The notes below the pieces were generated by a model, which saw nothing but the letters and a program-made list of their open reading frames with translations, did no database searches and was not told the origin of the DNA. From the NCBI GenBank assembly GCA_009746045.1, contig RPFO01000890.1, positions 1 to 64,000 on the forward strand: a stretch of 64,000 bases of DNA. Reading direction: 5' to 3'. Positions 20,801-32,460 of this stretch are shown in pieces. The stretch is from Mesostigma viride (lineage: Eukaryota; Streptophyta; Mesostigmatophyceae; Mesostigmatales; Mesostigmataceae). A program made the position numbers and the translations under genes. Positions within the stretch are counted from its first letter, which is position 1; every line of letters starts with the position of its first letter.

Positions 20801-23800
20801 CCGTTAGTTGTGGCTCCATCGCTCCAGTTTTCTAGGCTGCATGACATGAACCGACGGGGGTTCCTGGATTGAGACACGTTTTTTTCTCCATGCACAGCTG
20901 AAAAAACCTGCGCCGAGGTGCGGCACCGCGGCCTACGGTAGTGATTACTGTCTGCGACACGCCTGGGGCTGGCTGCATCTACCTGTCGGCCAATTGTGAC
21001 CCGTGGGCTAGGCGAATTTGAATGCGGCTTTCCCGTTAGTTGTGGCTCCATCGCTCCAGTTTTCTAGGCTGCATGACATGAACCGACGGGGGTTCCTGGA
21101 TTGAGACACGTTTTTTTCTCCATGCACAGCTGAAAAAACCTGCGCCGAGGTGCGGCACCGCGGCCTACGGTAGTGATTACTGTCTGCGACACGCCTGGGG
21201 CTGGCTGCATCTACCTGTCGGCCAATTGTGACCCGTGGGCTAGGCGAATTTGAATGCGGCTTTCCCGTTAGTTGTGGCTCCATCGCTCCAGTTTTCTAGG
21301 CTGCATGACATGAACCGACGGGGGTTCCTGGATTGAGACACGTTTTTTTCTCCATGCACAGCTGAAAAAACCTGCGCCGAGGTGCGGCACCGCGGCCTAC
21401 GGTAGTGATTACTGTCTGCGACACGCCTGGGGCTGGCTGCATCTACCTGTCGGCCAATTGTGACCCGTGGGCTAGGCGAATTTGAATGCGGCTTTCCCGT
21501 TAGTTGTGGCTCCATCGCTCCAGTTTTCTAGGCTGCATGACATGAACCGACGGGGGTTCCTGGATTGAGACACGTTTTTTTCTCCATGCACAGCTGAAAA
21601 AACCTGCGCCGAGGTGCGGCACCGCGGCCTACGGTAGTGATTACTGTCTGCGACACGCCTGGGGCTGGCTGCATCTACCTGTCGGCCAATTGTGACCCGT
21701 GGGCTAGGCGAATTTGAATGCGGCTTTCCCGTTAGTTGTGGCTCCATCGCTCCAGTTTTCTAGGCTGCATGACATGAACCGACGGGGGTTCCTGGATTGA
21801 GACACGTTTTTTTCTCCATGCACAGCTGAAAAAACCTGCGCCGAGGTGCGGCACCGCGGCCTACGGTAGTGATTACTGTCTGCGACACGCCTGGGGCTGG
21901 CTGCATCTACCTGTCGGCCAATTGTGACCCGTGGGCTAGGCGAATTTGAATGCGGCTTTCCCGTTAGTTGTGGCTCCATCGCTCCAGTTTTCTAGGCTGC
22001 ATGACATGAACCGACGGGGGTTCCTGGATTGAGACACGTTTTTTTCTCCATGCACAGCTGAAAAAACCTGCGCCGAGGTGCGGCACCGCGGCCTACGGTA
22101 GTGATTACTGTCTGCGACACGCCTGGGGCTGGCTGCATCTACCTGTCGGCCAATTGTGACCCGTGGGCTAGGCGAATTTGAATGCGGCTTTCCCGTTAGT
22201 TGTGGCTCCATCGCTCCAGTTTTCTAGGCTGCATGACATGAACCGACGGGGGTTCCTGGATTGAGACACGTTTTTTTCTCCATGCACAGCTGAAAAAACC
22301 TGCGCCGAGGTGCGGCACCGCGGCCTACGGTAGTGATTACTGTCTGCGACACGCCTGGGGCTGGCTGCATCTACCTGTCGGCCAATTGTGACCCGTGGGC
22401 TAGGCGAATTTGAATGCGGCTTTCCCGTTAGTTGTGGCTCCATCGCTCCAGTTTTCTAGGCTGCATGACATGAACCGACGGGGGTTCCTGGATTGAGACA
22501 CGTTTTTTTCTCCATGCACAGCTGAAAAAACCTGCGCCGAGGTGCGGCACCGCGGCCTACGGTAGTGATTACTGTCTGCGACACGCCTGGGGCTGGCTGC
22601 ATCTACCTGTCGGCCAATTGTGACCCGTGGGCTAGGCGAATTTGAATGCGGCTTTCCCGTTAGTTGTGGCTCCATCGCTCCAGTTTTCTAGGCTGCATGA
22701 CATGAACCGACGGGGGTTCCTGGATTGAGACACGTTTTTTTCTCCATGCACAGCTGAAAAAACCTGCGCCGAGGTGCGGCACCGCGGCCTACGGTAGTGA
22801 TTACTGTCTGCGACACGCCTGGGGCTGGCTGCATCTACCTGTCGGCCAATTGTGACCCGTGGGCTAGGCGAATTTGAATGCGGCTTTCCCGTTAGTTGTG
22901 GCTCCATCGCTCCAGTTTTCTAGGCTGCATGACATGAACCGACGGGGGTTCCTGGATTGAGACACGTTTTTTTCTCCATGCACAGCTGAAAAAACCTGCG
23001 CCGAGGTGCGGCACCGCGGCCTACGGTAGTGATTACTGTCTGCGACACGCCTGGGGCTGGCTGCATCTACCTGTCGGCCAATTGTGACCCGTGGGCTAGG
23101 CGAATTTGAATGCGGCTTTCCCGTTAGTTGTGGCTCCATCGCTCCAGTTTTCTAGGCTGCATGACATGAACCGACGGGGGTTCCTGGATTGAGACACGTT
23201 TTTTTCTCCATGCACAGCTGAAAAAACCTGCGCCGAGGTGCGGCACCGCGGCCTACGGTAGTGATTACTGTCTGCGACACGCCTGGGGCTGGCTGCATCT
23301 ACCTGTCGGCCAATTGTGACCCGTGGGCTAGGCGAATTTGAATGCGGCTTTCCCGTTAGTTGTGGCTCCATCGCTCCAGTTTTCTAGGCTGCATGACATG
23401 AACCGACGGGGGTTCCTGGATTGAGACACGTTTTTTTCTCCATGCACAGCTGAAAAAACCTGCGCCGAGGTGCGGCACCGCGGCCTACGGTAGTGATTAC
23501 TGTCTGCGACACGCCTGGGGCTGGCTGCATCTACCTGTCGGCCAATTGTGACCCGTGGGCTAGGCGAATTTGAATGCGGCTTTCCCGTTAGTTGTGGCTC
23601 CATCGCTCCAGTTTTCTAGGCTGCATGACATGAACCGACGGGGGTTCCTGGATTGAGACACGTTTTTTTCTCCATGCACAGCTGAAAAAACCTGCGCCGA
23701 GGTGCGGCACCGCGGCCTACGGTAGTGATTACTGTCTGCGACACGCCTGGGGCTGGCTGCATCTACCTGTCGGCCAATTGTGACCCGTGGGCTAGGCGAA

Positions 23801-26765
23801 TTTGAATGCGGCTTTCCCGTTAGTTGTGGCTCCATCGCTCCAGTTTTCTAGGCTGCATGACATGAACCGACGGGGGTTCCTGGATTGAGACACGTTTTTT
23901 TCTCCATGCACAGCTGAAAAAACCTGCGCCGAGGTGCGGCACCGCGGCCTACGGTAGTGATTACTGTCTGCGACACGCCTGGGGCTGGCTGCATCTACCT
24001 GTCGGCCAATTGTGACCCGTGGGCTAGGCGAATTTGAATGCGGCTTTCCCGTTAGTTGTGGCTCCATCGCTCCAGTTTTCTAGGCTGCATGACATGAACC
24101 GACGGGGGTTCCTGGATTGAGACACGTTTTTTTCTCCATGCACAGCTGAAAAAACCTGCGCCGAGGTGCGGCACCGCGGCCTACGGTAGTGATTACTGTC
24201 TGCGACACGCCTGGGGCTGGCTGCATCTACCTGTCGGCCAATTGTGACCCGTGGGCTAGGCGAATTTGAATGCGGCTTTCCCGTTAGTTGTGGCTCCATC
24301 GCTCCAGTTTTCTAGGCTGCATGACATGAACCGACGGGGGTTCCTGGATTGAGACACGTTTTTTTCTCCATGCACAGCTGAAAAAACCTGCGCCGAGGTG
24401 CGGCACCGCGGCCTACGGTAGTGATTACTGTCTGCGACACGCCTGGGGCTGGCTGCATCTACCTGTCGGCCAATTGTGACCCGTGGGCTAGGCGAATTTG
24501 AATGCGGCTTTCCCGTTAGTTGTGGCTCCATCGCTCCAGTTTTCTAGGCTGCATGACATGAACCGACGGGGGTTCCTGGATTGAGACACGTTTTTTTCTC
24601 CATGCACAGCTGAAAAAACCTGCGCCGAGGTGCGGCACCGCGGCCTACGGTAGTGATTACTGTCTGCGACACGCCTGGGGCTGGCTGCATCTACCTGTCG
24701 GCCAATTGTGACCCGTGGGCTAGGCGAATTTGAATGCGGCTTTCCCGTTAGTTGTGGCTCCATCGCTCCAGTTTTCTAGGCTGCATGACATGAACCGACG
24801 GGGGTTCCTGGATTGAGACACGTTTTTTTCTCCATGCACAGCTGAAAAAACCTGCGCCGAGGTGCGGCACCGCGGCCTACGGTAGTGATTACTGTCTGCG
24901 ACACGCCTGGGGCTGGCTGCATCTACCTGTCGGCCAATTGTGACCCGTGGGCTAGGCGAATTTGAATGCGGCTTTCCCGTTAGTTGTGGCTCCATCGCTC
25001 CAGTTTTCTAGGCTGCATGACATGAACCGACGGGGGTTCCTGGATTGAGACACGTTTTTTTCTCCATGCACAGCTGAAAAAACCTGCGCCGAGGTGCGGC
25101 ACCGCGGCCTACGGTAGTGATTACTGTCTGCGACACGCCTGGGGCTGGCTGCATCTACCTGTCGGCCAATTGTGACCCGTGGGCTAGGCGAATTTGAATG
25201 CGGCTTTCCCGTTAGTTGTGGCTCCATCGCTCCAGTTTTCTAGGCTGCATGACATGAACCGACGGGGGTTCCTGGATTGAGACACGTTTTTTTCTCCATG
25301 CACAGCTGAAAAAACCTGCGCCGAGGTGCGGCACCGCGGCCTACGGTAGTGATTACTGTCTGCGACACGCCTGGGGCTGGCTGCATCTACCTGTCGGCCA
25401 ATTGTGACCCGTGGGCTAGGCGAATTTGAATGCGGCTTTCCCGTTAGTTGTGGCTCCATCGCTCCAGTTTTCTAGGCTGCATGACATGAACCGACGGGGG
25501 TTCCTGGATTGAGACACGTTTTTTTCTCCATGCACAGCTGAAAAAACCTGCGCCGAGGTGCGGCACCGCGGCCTACGGTAGTGATTACTGTCTGCGACAC
25601 GCCTGGGGCTGGCTGCATCTACCTGTCGGCCAATTGTGACCCGTGGGCTAGGCGAATTTGAATGCGGCTTTCCCGTTAGTTGTGGCTCCATCGCTCCAGT
25701 TTTCTAGGCTGCATGACATGAACCGACGGGGGTTCCTGGATTGAGACACGTTTTTTTCTCCATGCACAGCTGAAAAAACCTGCGCCGAGGTGCGGCACCG
25801 CGGCCTACGGTAGTGATTACTGTCTGCGACACGCCTGGGGCTGGCTGCATCTACCTGTCGGCCAATTGTGACCCGTGGGCTAGGCGAATTTGAATGCGGC
25901 TTTCCCGTTAGTTGTGGCTCCATCGCTCCAGTTTTCTAGGCTGCATGACATGAACCGACGGGGGTTCCTGGATTGAGACACGTTTTTTTCTCCATGCACA
26001 GCTGAAAAAACCTGCGCCGAGGTGCGGCACCGCGGCCTACGGTAGTGATTACTGTCTGCGACACGCCTGGGGCTGGCTGCATCTACCTGTCGGCCAATTG
26101 TGACCCGTGGGCTAGGCGAATTTGAATGCGGCTTTCCCGTTAGTTGTGGCTCCATCGCTCCAGTTTTCTAGGCTGCATGACATGAACCGACGGGGGTTCC
26201 TGGATTGAGACACGTTTTTTTCTCCATGCACAGCTGAAAAAACCTGCGCCGAGGTGCGGCACCGCGGCCTACGGTAGTGATTACTGTCTGCGACACGCCT
26301 GGGGCTGGCTGCATCTACCTGTCGGCCAATTGTGACCCGTGGGCTAGGCGAATTTGAATGCGGCTTTCCCGTTAGTTGTGGCTCCATCGCTCCAGTTTTC
26401 TAGGCTGCATGACATGAACCGACGGGGGTTCCTGGATTGAGACACGTTTTTTTCTCCATGCACAGCTGAAAAAACCTGCGCCGAGGTGCGGCACCGCGGC
26501 CTACGGTAGTGATTACTGTCTGCGACACGCCTGGGGCTGGCTGCATCTACCTGTCGGCCAATTGTGACCCGTGGGCTAGGCGAATTTGAATGCGGCTTTC
26601 CCGTTAGTTGTGGCTCCATCGCTCCAGTTTTCTAGGCTGCATGACATGAACCGACGGGGGTTCCTGGATTGAGACACGTTTTTTTCTCCATGCACAGCTG
26701 AAAAAACCTGCGCCGAGGTGCGGCACCGCGGCCTACAGTAGTGATTACTGTCTGCGACACGCCTG
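17829..26765 (+). repeat. 232-bp monomer array, first block (about 38.5 copies)
   Basis: Unit of 232 bp starting TGAACCGACGGGGGTTCCTGG and ending GGCTGCATGACA. Nearly all copies are identical; the first and the last carry CTACAGTAG where others have CTACGGTAG. Each monomer contains a 91-codon minus-strand ORF, which is incidental. The block breaks after ACACGCCTG where the DNA transposon inserted and resumes at 35167 in register. Confidence 0.95.
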
Positions 26766-26793
26766 CCCCAAACACCCGTAGGTTTGGTAAATT
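26766..26793 (+). repeat. Left terminal inverted repeat
   Basis: 28 bases, exact reverse complement of 35139-35166. CTG precedes it. Confidence 0.92.
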
Positions 26794-27039
26794 TGCATTT
26801 ACCAAAACCAAATTTTTTGAGATATGCGTTTTTTGGTCTTCAATGACGCATATGGTTGGGAAAAACACCAAAACAATGTTCTGACAAAAAAATTTTCATG
26901 GCTTGTGTCAGAAAATTGACGTGAAGGTGCACAGGGCATTTTGTGCCAAATATGACATGTCAATTTTTCCTGACTGCAGTTTTGCTCATAAATAGGCCCC
27001 AATGTGGTGGTTAAGGTCTATCTAGTACCCCAAGAGGGA

Positions 27040-28357
27040 TTGCAAAGTTGCACATTTTTTGGATACCTGCAGGGGTCCCAACGGTGACGTCAAGTAGCAT
27101 AAAAAACGCGGTTTTGCTCGGTTTTAGCCTGTTTAGGCACCCTAGACCATGCAAATGAGATCAGATTGCAGCCAAACTTGGCAGCTGCCCTTGCCATGCT
27201 GAACAAAGAACATGTGCAAAGTTGCACATTTTTTGGATGCCTGCAGGGCACCCTGGGTGACGTCAAATAGCATAAAAACCGCATTTTTGCTCGGTTTGAG
27301 CTCATTTAGGCACCCTAGACCATGCAAATGAGATCAGATTGCAGCCAAACTTGGCAGCTGCCCTTGCCATGCTGAACAAAGAACATGTGCAAAGTTGCAC
27401 ATGTTTTGGATGCCTGCAGGGCACCCTGGGTGACGTCAAATAGCATAAAAAACGCATTTTTGCTCGGTTTCAGCCCATTTAGGCACCCTAGACCATGCAA
27501 GTCAGCTCAGATTGCAGCCAAACTTGGCAGCTGCTCTTGACATGCTGAAACACGAACATGTGCAAAGTTGCACATGTTTTGGATACCTGCAGGGCACCCT
27601 GGGTGACGCCAAGTAGCATAAAATTAATTGACGCGAAGGCGCAAATACGACATGTCAATTTTTCCTGACTGCAGTTTTGCTCTAAACATGGCCCATATGT
27701 GGTGGTTAAGGTCTATCTAGTACCCCAAGAGGGATTGCAAAGTTGCGCATTTTTTGGATACCTGCAGGGGTCCCAACGGTGACGTCAAGTAGCATAAAAA
27801 CCGCATTTTTGCTCGGTTTTAGCCTGTTTAGGCACCCTAGACCATGCAAATGAGATCAGATTGCAGCCAAACTTGGCAGCTGCCCTTGCCATGCTGAACA
27901 AAGAACATGTGCAAAGTTGCACATTTTTTGGATGCCTGCAGGGCACCCTGGGTGACGTCAAATAGCATAAAAACCGCATTTTTGCTCGGTTTGAGCCCAT
28001 TTAGGCACCCTAGACCATGCAAGTGAGCTCAGATTGCAGCCAAACTTGGCAGCTGCCCTTGCCATGATGAACAAAGAACATGCGCAAAGTTGCACATTTT
28101 TTGGATGCCTGCAGGGCACCCTGGGTGACGTCAAATAGCATAAAAAACGCATTTTTGCTCGGTTTTAGCCTGTTTAGGCACCCTAGACCATGCAAATGAG
28201 CTCCTGAAGATTGCAGCCAAACTTGGCAGCTGCCCTTGGTATGCTGCAAAAAGCACATTTGCAACGTTTCACATTTTTGGATACCTGCAGGGCACCCTGG
28301 CTGATGCCAAGTAGCATAAGATTATTTGACGTGAAAGCGCGAATACGTCATTTCAAA
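27040..28357 (-). repeat. Left subterminal tandem array, about 173-bp unit
   Basis: Units recur at 173 bases (for example 27142 and 27315), each with TTGCACATTTTTTGGATGCC, TGACGTCA-type and GCATAAAA motifs and CCTAGACCATGCAA. It is the reverse complement of the right-hand array. TGACGTCA is itself palindromic and might be a transposase or host-factor site; that is inference. Small ORFs here are repeat shadows. Confidence 0.88.
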
Positions 28358-29145
28358 TGGGTGGGTGGGTGGGTGGTACGTGGGTGGCCCGTGGGTAGGT
28401 GCAGGTGGGTGGGTGGGTGGGTGGGGGGTGGGTGGGTGGGTGGGTGGGTGGGTGGGTGGGTGGGTGGGTGGGTGGGTGGGTGGGTGGGTGGGTGCATGGG
28501 TGGGTGGGTGCATGGGTGGGTGGGTGCGTGGGTGGGGGGGTGGGTGGGTGGGTGGGTGGGTGGGTGGGTGGGTGGGTGGGTGGGTGGGTGGGTGGGTGGG
28601 TGGGTGGGTGGGTGGGTGGGTGGGTGGGTGGGTGGGTGGGTGGGTGGGTGGTGTGGGGTGGTGGGTGGGCGGGTGGGTGGGTGGGTGGGTGGGTGGGTGG
28701 GTGGGTGGGTGGGTGGGTGGGTGGGTGGGTGGGTGGGTGGGTGGGTGGGTGGGTGGGTGGGTGGGTGGGTGGGTGGGTGGGTGGGTGGGTGGGTGGGTGG
28801 GTGGGTGGTGGGTGGGTGGGTGGGTGGGTGGGTGGTGGGTGGGTGGGTGGGTGGGTGGCCGGTGGGTGGGTGGGTGGCCGGTGGGTGGGTGGGTGGTGGG
28901 TGGGTGGGTGGGTGGTGGGTGGGTGGGTGGGTGGGTGGGTGGGGGGTGGGGGGGTGGGGGTGGGGGTGGGTGGGTGGGGGGGTGGGGGGGGGTGGGGGGG
29001 GGGGTGGGGGGGGGGGGTGGGGGGGGGGGGGGGGGGGGGGGGGGGCGGGCGGGCGGGCGGGTGGGCGGGCGGGTGGGGGGGGGGGGGGGGGGGCGGGGGC
29101 GGGCGGGCGGGCGGGCGGGCGGGCGGGTGGGTGGGTGGGTGGGTG
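28358..29145 (+). repeat. GGGT microsatellite passing into poly-G
   Basis: About 790 bases of GGGT units with occasional CGGG, GCAT and GGCC interruptions; from 28940 it degenerates to long G runs. It is strongly G-quadruplex prone. Long glycine/valine/tryptophan or proline/threonine ORFs in all frames are artefacts of the repeat. Confidence 0.95.
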
Positions 29146-31402
29146 CCGTGGGGAGGCCTGCCTCTGTTAGTACTTAGTCTACGCATTACCCAATCGAGCA
29201 TATGTGCTCGCATGAGTGAGTCTCACACAGCTGGATGGCCGCTACAGTTGTGGATAGGGATTGGTGTGCCTCACACAACGATAAATCTATAGATAGGCCC
29301 TAGTAAGATGTTGCAATGTACTATCACCTAAAAATGCTTCCCCACATCAATTAACATGTTCATCATTGCAAATAAAGCGAATTTCTTCCTGCCACTGTGG
29401 TAAGCAACGGACTGTGGTAACGGCCACTCGGCCAGCCCAATGCTTAACCAAAAGTACGCCAAGAAAGTGCAGGGCTAAGTTTGATTTCCTCCTCAGGGTC
29501 CACGCCTGGTCATGCTGCATGCGCACTTAAGCCCATATTTTTTAACAGCTTCAGCCTCGAAAACACCCGCCCTTCTTACCTTTTGATTGCCTCGATCGCG
29601 TGTCACAATAGGACAACTGGTCATCACCGCCATCGGGGTCAAGGTTCGACCACTTCCGGTCCAGTCTGCAATCCCATTGCCCGAAACTTCATTTCACCAG
29701 GAATAGGTTCCGCGACTGCACATTTCCAATGGATGGTGCCGAGAATGCCAACATAGCCGAGCTCGTGAGCATCACCAGCAGCTTGCAGTATTCAGCTGCT
29801 CAAGTTCGATTCATCAAGGGCCTGCACGAGTTGCAAAATTGATCAGCAGCCAGTCCTCGTGCTCGCACGGGAAAAAAAGAATTTCCCCTTGAGAAAATGC
29901 CAAAACATTCATTATTATTATAACAGCAGATCTGTAAATATACTCGAACTCTCGGTTGGTCAGCGCGCTACCTTTCACCGTACTTCCGCGGTGTGGTATT
30001 AGCCAAGCCAGCAACCGGACTTTCTCCCGTCATGCAGTGTCTCTAGATGTTTAATAGCAACATTCCAGGACGCAAGAGAACCCATTACCCCAGGACCTCC
30101 GAAGTATGTCATTCTGCCAGCTGCCTATAAATAAAACCTCTTCGAAACGACTGAGCAACGAAAACTAAACCGTTGACCAATGACCAAATCAGCATTACTC
30201 ATTGATGGCAAATAAAATAGACATGGTTTGAGCCGGAATGGGTAGTCCTCTGCCGAATTCGCATGTTGCCGTCTATACGACTATACAGATTCATAGCATT
30301 TCGAAGAACAATCCTTCGACGTTGCTTGGCAGTTGGCTGCTTGTGAAATGGCGGCTTTTGGGCAGGGGCCACTGCGACCACGTGCATGTCCTGTCCAGTT
30401 TACTGTGTCCTCGTGTCGCATCACGAGTCTGTCAATTATTTGTTTGTACAGTCTGTCATTATTAGGTATCGTACAATGCTGGCTATATTTTGTCTCGACT
30501 CACCAGGCCGAGGCCTGGCCTCTTCCTCGTCCGACCTGTCAATTATGTCAATTATGTCAATTATGTCAATTATGTCAATTATGTCAATTATTTGTTTGCG
30601 TAAACTTTTGCTAGACTTTCAATATTAAAGTTTTATTTTCCAAGGAAAATCACTAAAATCTGCACTTTCTAAGGGCTTTGATACCAAGACCTAGTAATTT
30701 TGACTATGTAGTTTTGACCATGCAACTACGTAAGATTCTAATACTTTACAAATGCTCCCAAACAAATAATTGACATAATTGACATAATTGACATAATTGA
30801 CATAATTGACATAATTGACAGGCTGGCCAACCAGGCGGTGCGTGCCAGCGTGCACGGGCACTGCGTCTTTTGGCACAAGGTGCCGGGGCTGGTGTGAATT
30901 ATGCAGCCTGCAATACCATCCCAGCACTCGGGCAGCAATTTTCTCGCATAGCCGTCGTAAGTTAAAGGTGCTCTATAAGCGACACGCGAGGCTGAGCGAG
31001 AATGCTAGACATTCGATTAATATTGATGGCGGTTGCCTTGCTGACAGAAGGCGTACGATGCGCGCGATCGGTCGAATTCTCCGAATGGCCGCAGTCACCG
31101 AAACCTTGGGTGATAGCGGTCTTGCCGGCCGCTGTCGTCGCAGTATTTCTGTTGTGATCATAATACTTAATTAGGCCCCACCGTCTAGGTAATCTAGTCG
31201 CTCTACACGTAAGCCAGCCTTTATTTCAATGCACAAGGCAACACATTTCCATCACCATTCATCTTCATCATCCTGAACGACTCGAACACGCGGACAAGAT
31301 AACGGCAGGCTCGAGCTACCATGGTCCGGATTCTCCCGATTTCTGGCCTGCGCTGGTTGTCTCCTTGATAATACTTAATATTGCTTTTGGTGGGATTTTG
31401 CG
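29146..31402. other. Unique interior of the DNA transposon, no clear gene
   Basis: Mixed-composition sequence with only short ORFs lacking recognisable domains. It contains the palindromic element at 30535-30822. I see no transposase motif. Confidence 0.5.
30535..30822. mobile_element. MITE-like palindromic element with 9-bp repeats
   Basis: Two perfect 64-base inverted arms (30535-30598 and 30759-30822) enclose a 160-base loop. Each arm is CCT plus six copies of GTCAATTAT plus TTGTTTG, or the complement. No target duplication was found. It could be a fold-back element, or a tandem repeat copied in inverted form. Confidence 0.6.
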
Positions 31403-31804
31403 ATGCACGTGTTTTGGATGGGCCACATGTTGGCGCAGGTTATTGACTTGGATGGGCCAACCCCAGATTCCATCGTGGTTGCGCCATATCACGCCAGCTC
31501 GTGGACCGGGCAGTTCAATAAGGTGCACCTGGGGGCAGGGTCGGCCAGTGGGCAAAGCAACCAGGGGTTAGTTGTTCCATATAACGACATTGTTTTGCAA
31601 CACTGGACCGTTGGAAATGGGGCGGTAGTCCATACGCCAAAGCTGACGGGGGCAAGGAAGCTCAACCAAGGGACGCTAGATGCCTTGAAGCTTCATCCTG
31701 ACATTGACTTTGAGGGGTACAAGACAGTGCAAGCCTCAGAACGTACGACCAAGGTGGCATGTGAATCTTACTTCCGTGAGAGAGGGAGTGCTGCATTGCT
31801 ATAG
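31403..31804 (+). CDS. Hypothetical 133-aa protein within the DNA transposon
   Basis: Begins MHVFWMGHMLAQVIDLDG and reads well as a globular protein (SIVVAPYHASSWTG, GLVVPYNDIVLQHWTVGNG, TLDALKLHPDIDFEGY). Composition lacks the bias of repeat ORFs, so coding origin is plausible. No family recognised. A second ORF starts three bases after its stop in another frame; the pair could be one frameshifted gene or spliced exons. Confidence 0.35.
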   Translation: MHVFWMGHMLAQVIDLDGPTPDSIVVAPYHASSWTGQFNKVHLGAGSASGQSNQGLVVPYNDIVLQHWTVGNGAVVHTPKLTGARKLNQGTLDALKLHPDIDFEGYKTVQASERTTKVACESYFRERGSAALL

Positions 31805-31806
31805 GC

Positions 31807-32196
31807 ATGCGGACATGCGCACTCTTTTTAGCGGGCAAGCCAAGAAGGCAAAAGAGGTTCCATGGGTGGGTTACAAAGGTGGGCCATGCTTTCAAACTTG
31901 TATGGAGTGATGGGCAGAATGAGGAGTATAGCAAGCTAGAGGACGTGCTGAAATTTGTGTGTGGGTGCCCTTACGGTGTAAATGCTTTTGGCCGTGAGCA
32001 AGTCTTGCAGCAGTACCAAGTTGGCAATGGTGCTGGCAGTTCTACGGGAGCTCCTGCTGTGCCTCCGGTGTGTAATGCCACCACAGTCAAGATCCACCAC
32101 GATGTCCACTCAAGTGACGATGAATCGGATATGGAAAACATTGATGACATTAGTGTAGACAGTGATGATGAGGCGGATGAGGCAGAGCGCGATTGA
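31807..32196 (+). CDS. Hypothetical protein with Tudor/chromo-like segment and acidic tail
   Basis: 130 codons. RFHGWVTKVGHAFKLVWSDG followed by QNEEYSKLEDVLKF fits the pattern 'F-G-x-V ... V-x-W/Y-x-DG-x-x-E-x-h' of small Tudor/PWWP-like modules common in transposon proteins of algae and protists. The C-terminus is an acidic tail (DDESDMENIDDISVDSDDEA). It follows the ORF ending at 31804 in a different frame. It may be the tail of the transposon's own protein. Confidence 0.35.
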   Translation: MRTCALFLAGKPRRQKRFHGWVTKVGHAFKLVWSDGQNEEYSKLEDVLKFVCGCPYGVNAFGREQVLQQYQVGNGAGSSTGAPAVPPVCNATTVKIHHDVHSSDDESDMENIDDISVDSDDEADEAERD

Positions 32197-32460
32197 TCAT
32201 AATAGGCTGGTGGCGCAGCATGCGCACGCCTTGGTAATGGTGTCGTCATGATTCCCTGCCTATCCATGTTTTTTAATGTGCCTATACCTCATGCACACAG
32301 GTTTTTGATTTATTGATTTCATGTCATGTCGTGTCATGTCAATATATCAATTTATGGTGGGCACGGGGCCATGTGTCAATTACGCAAAGATAACTAATAT
32401 GTGAAATCCATTGATTGGCCAGTACTGAGCATGCATGGACTTGTGTTCTTTTTGCAATGT

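Noticed and set aside
28211-29292. Long Gly/Trp/Val and Pro/Thr/His ORFs
   Set aside because: Products of the GGGT microsatellite, open in several frames on both strands.
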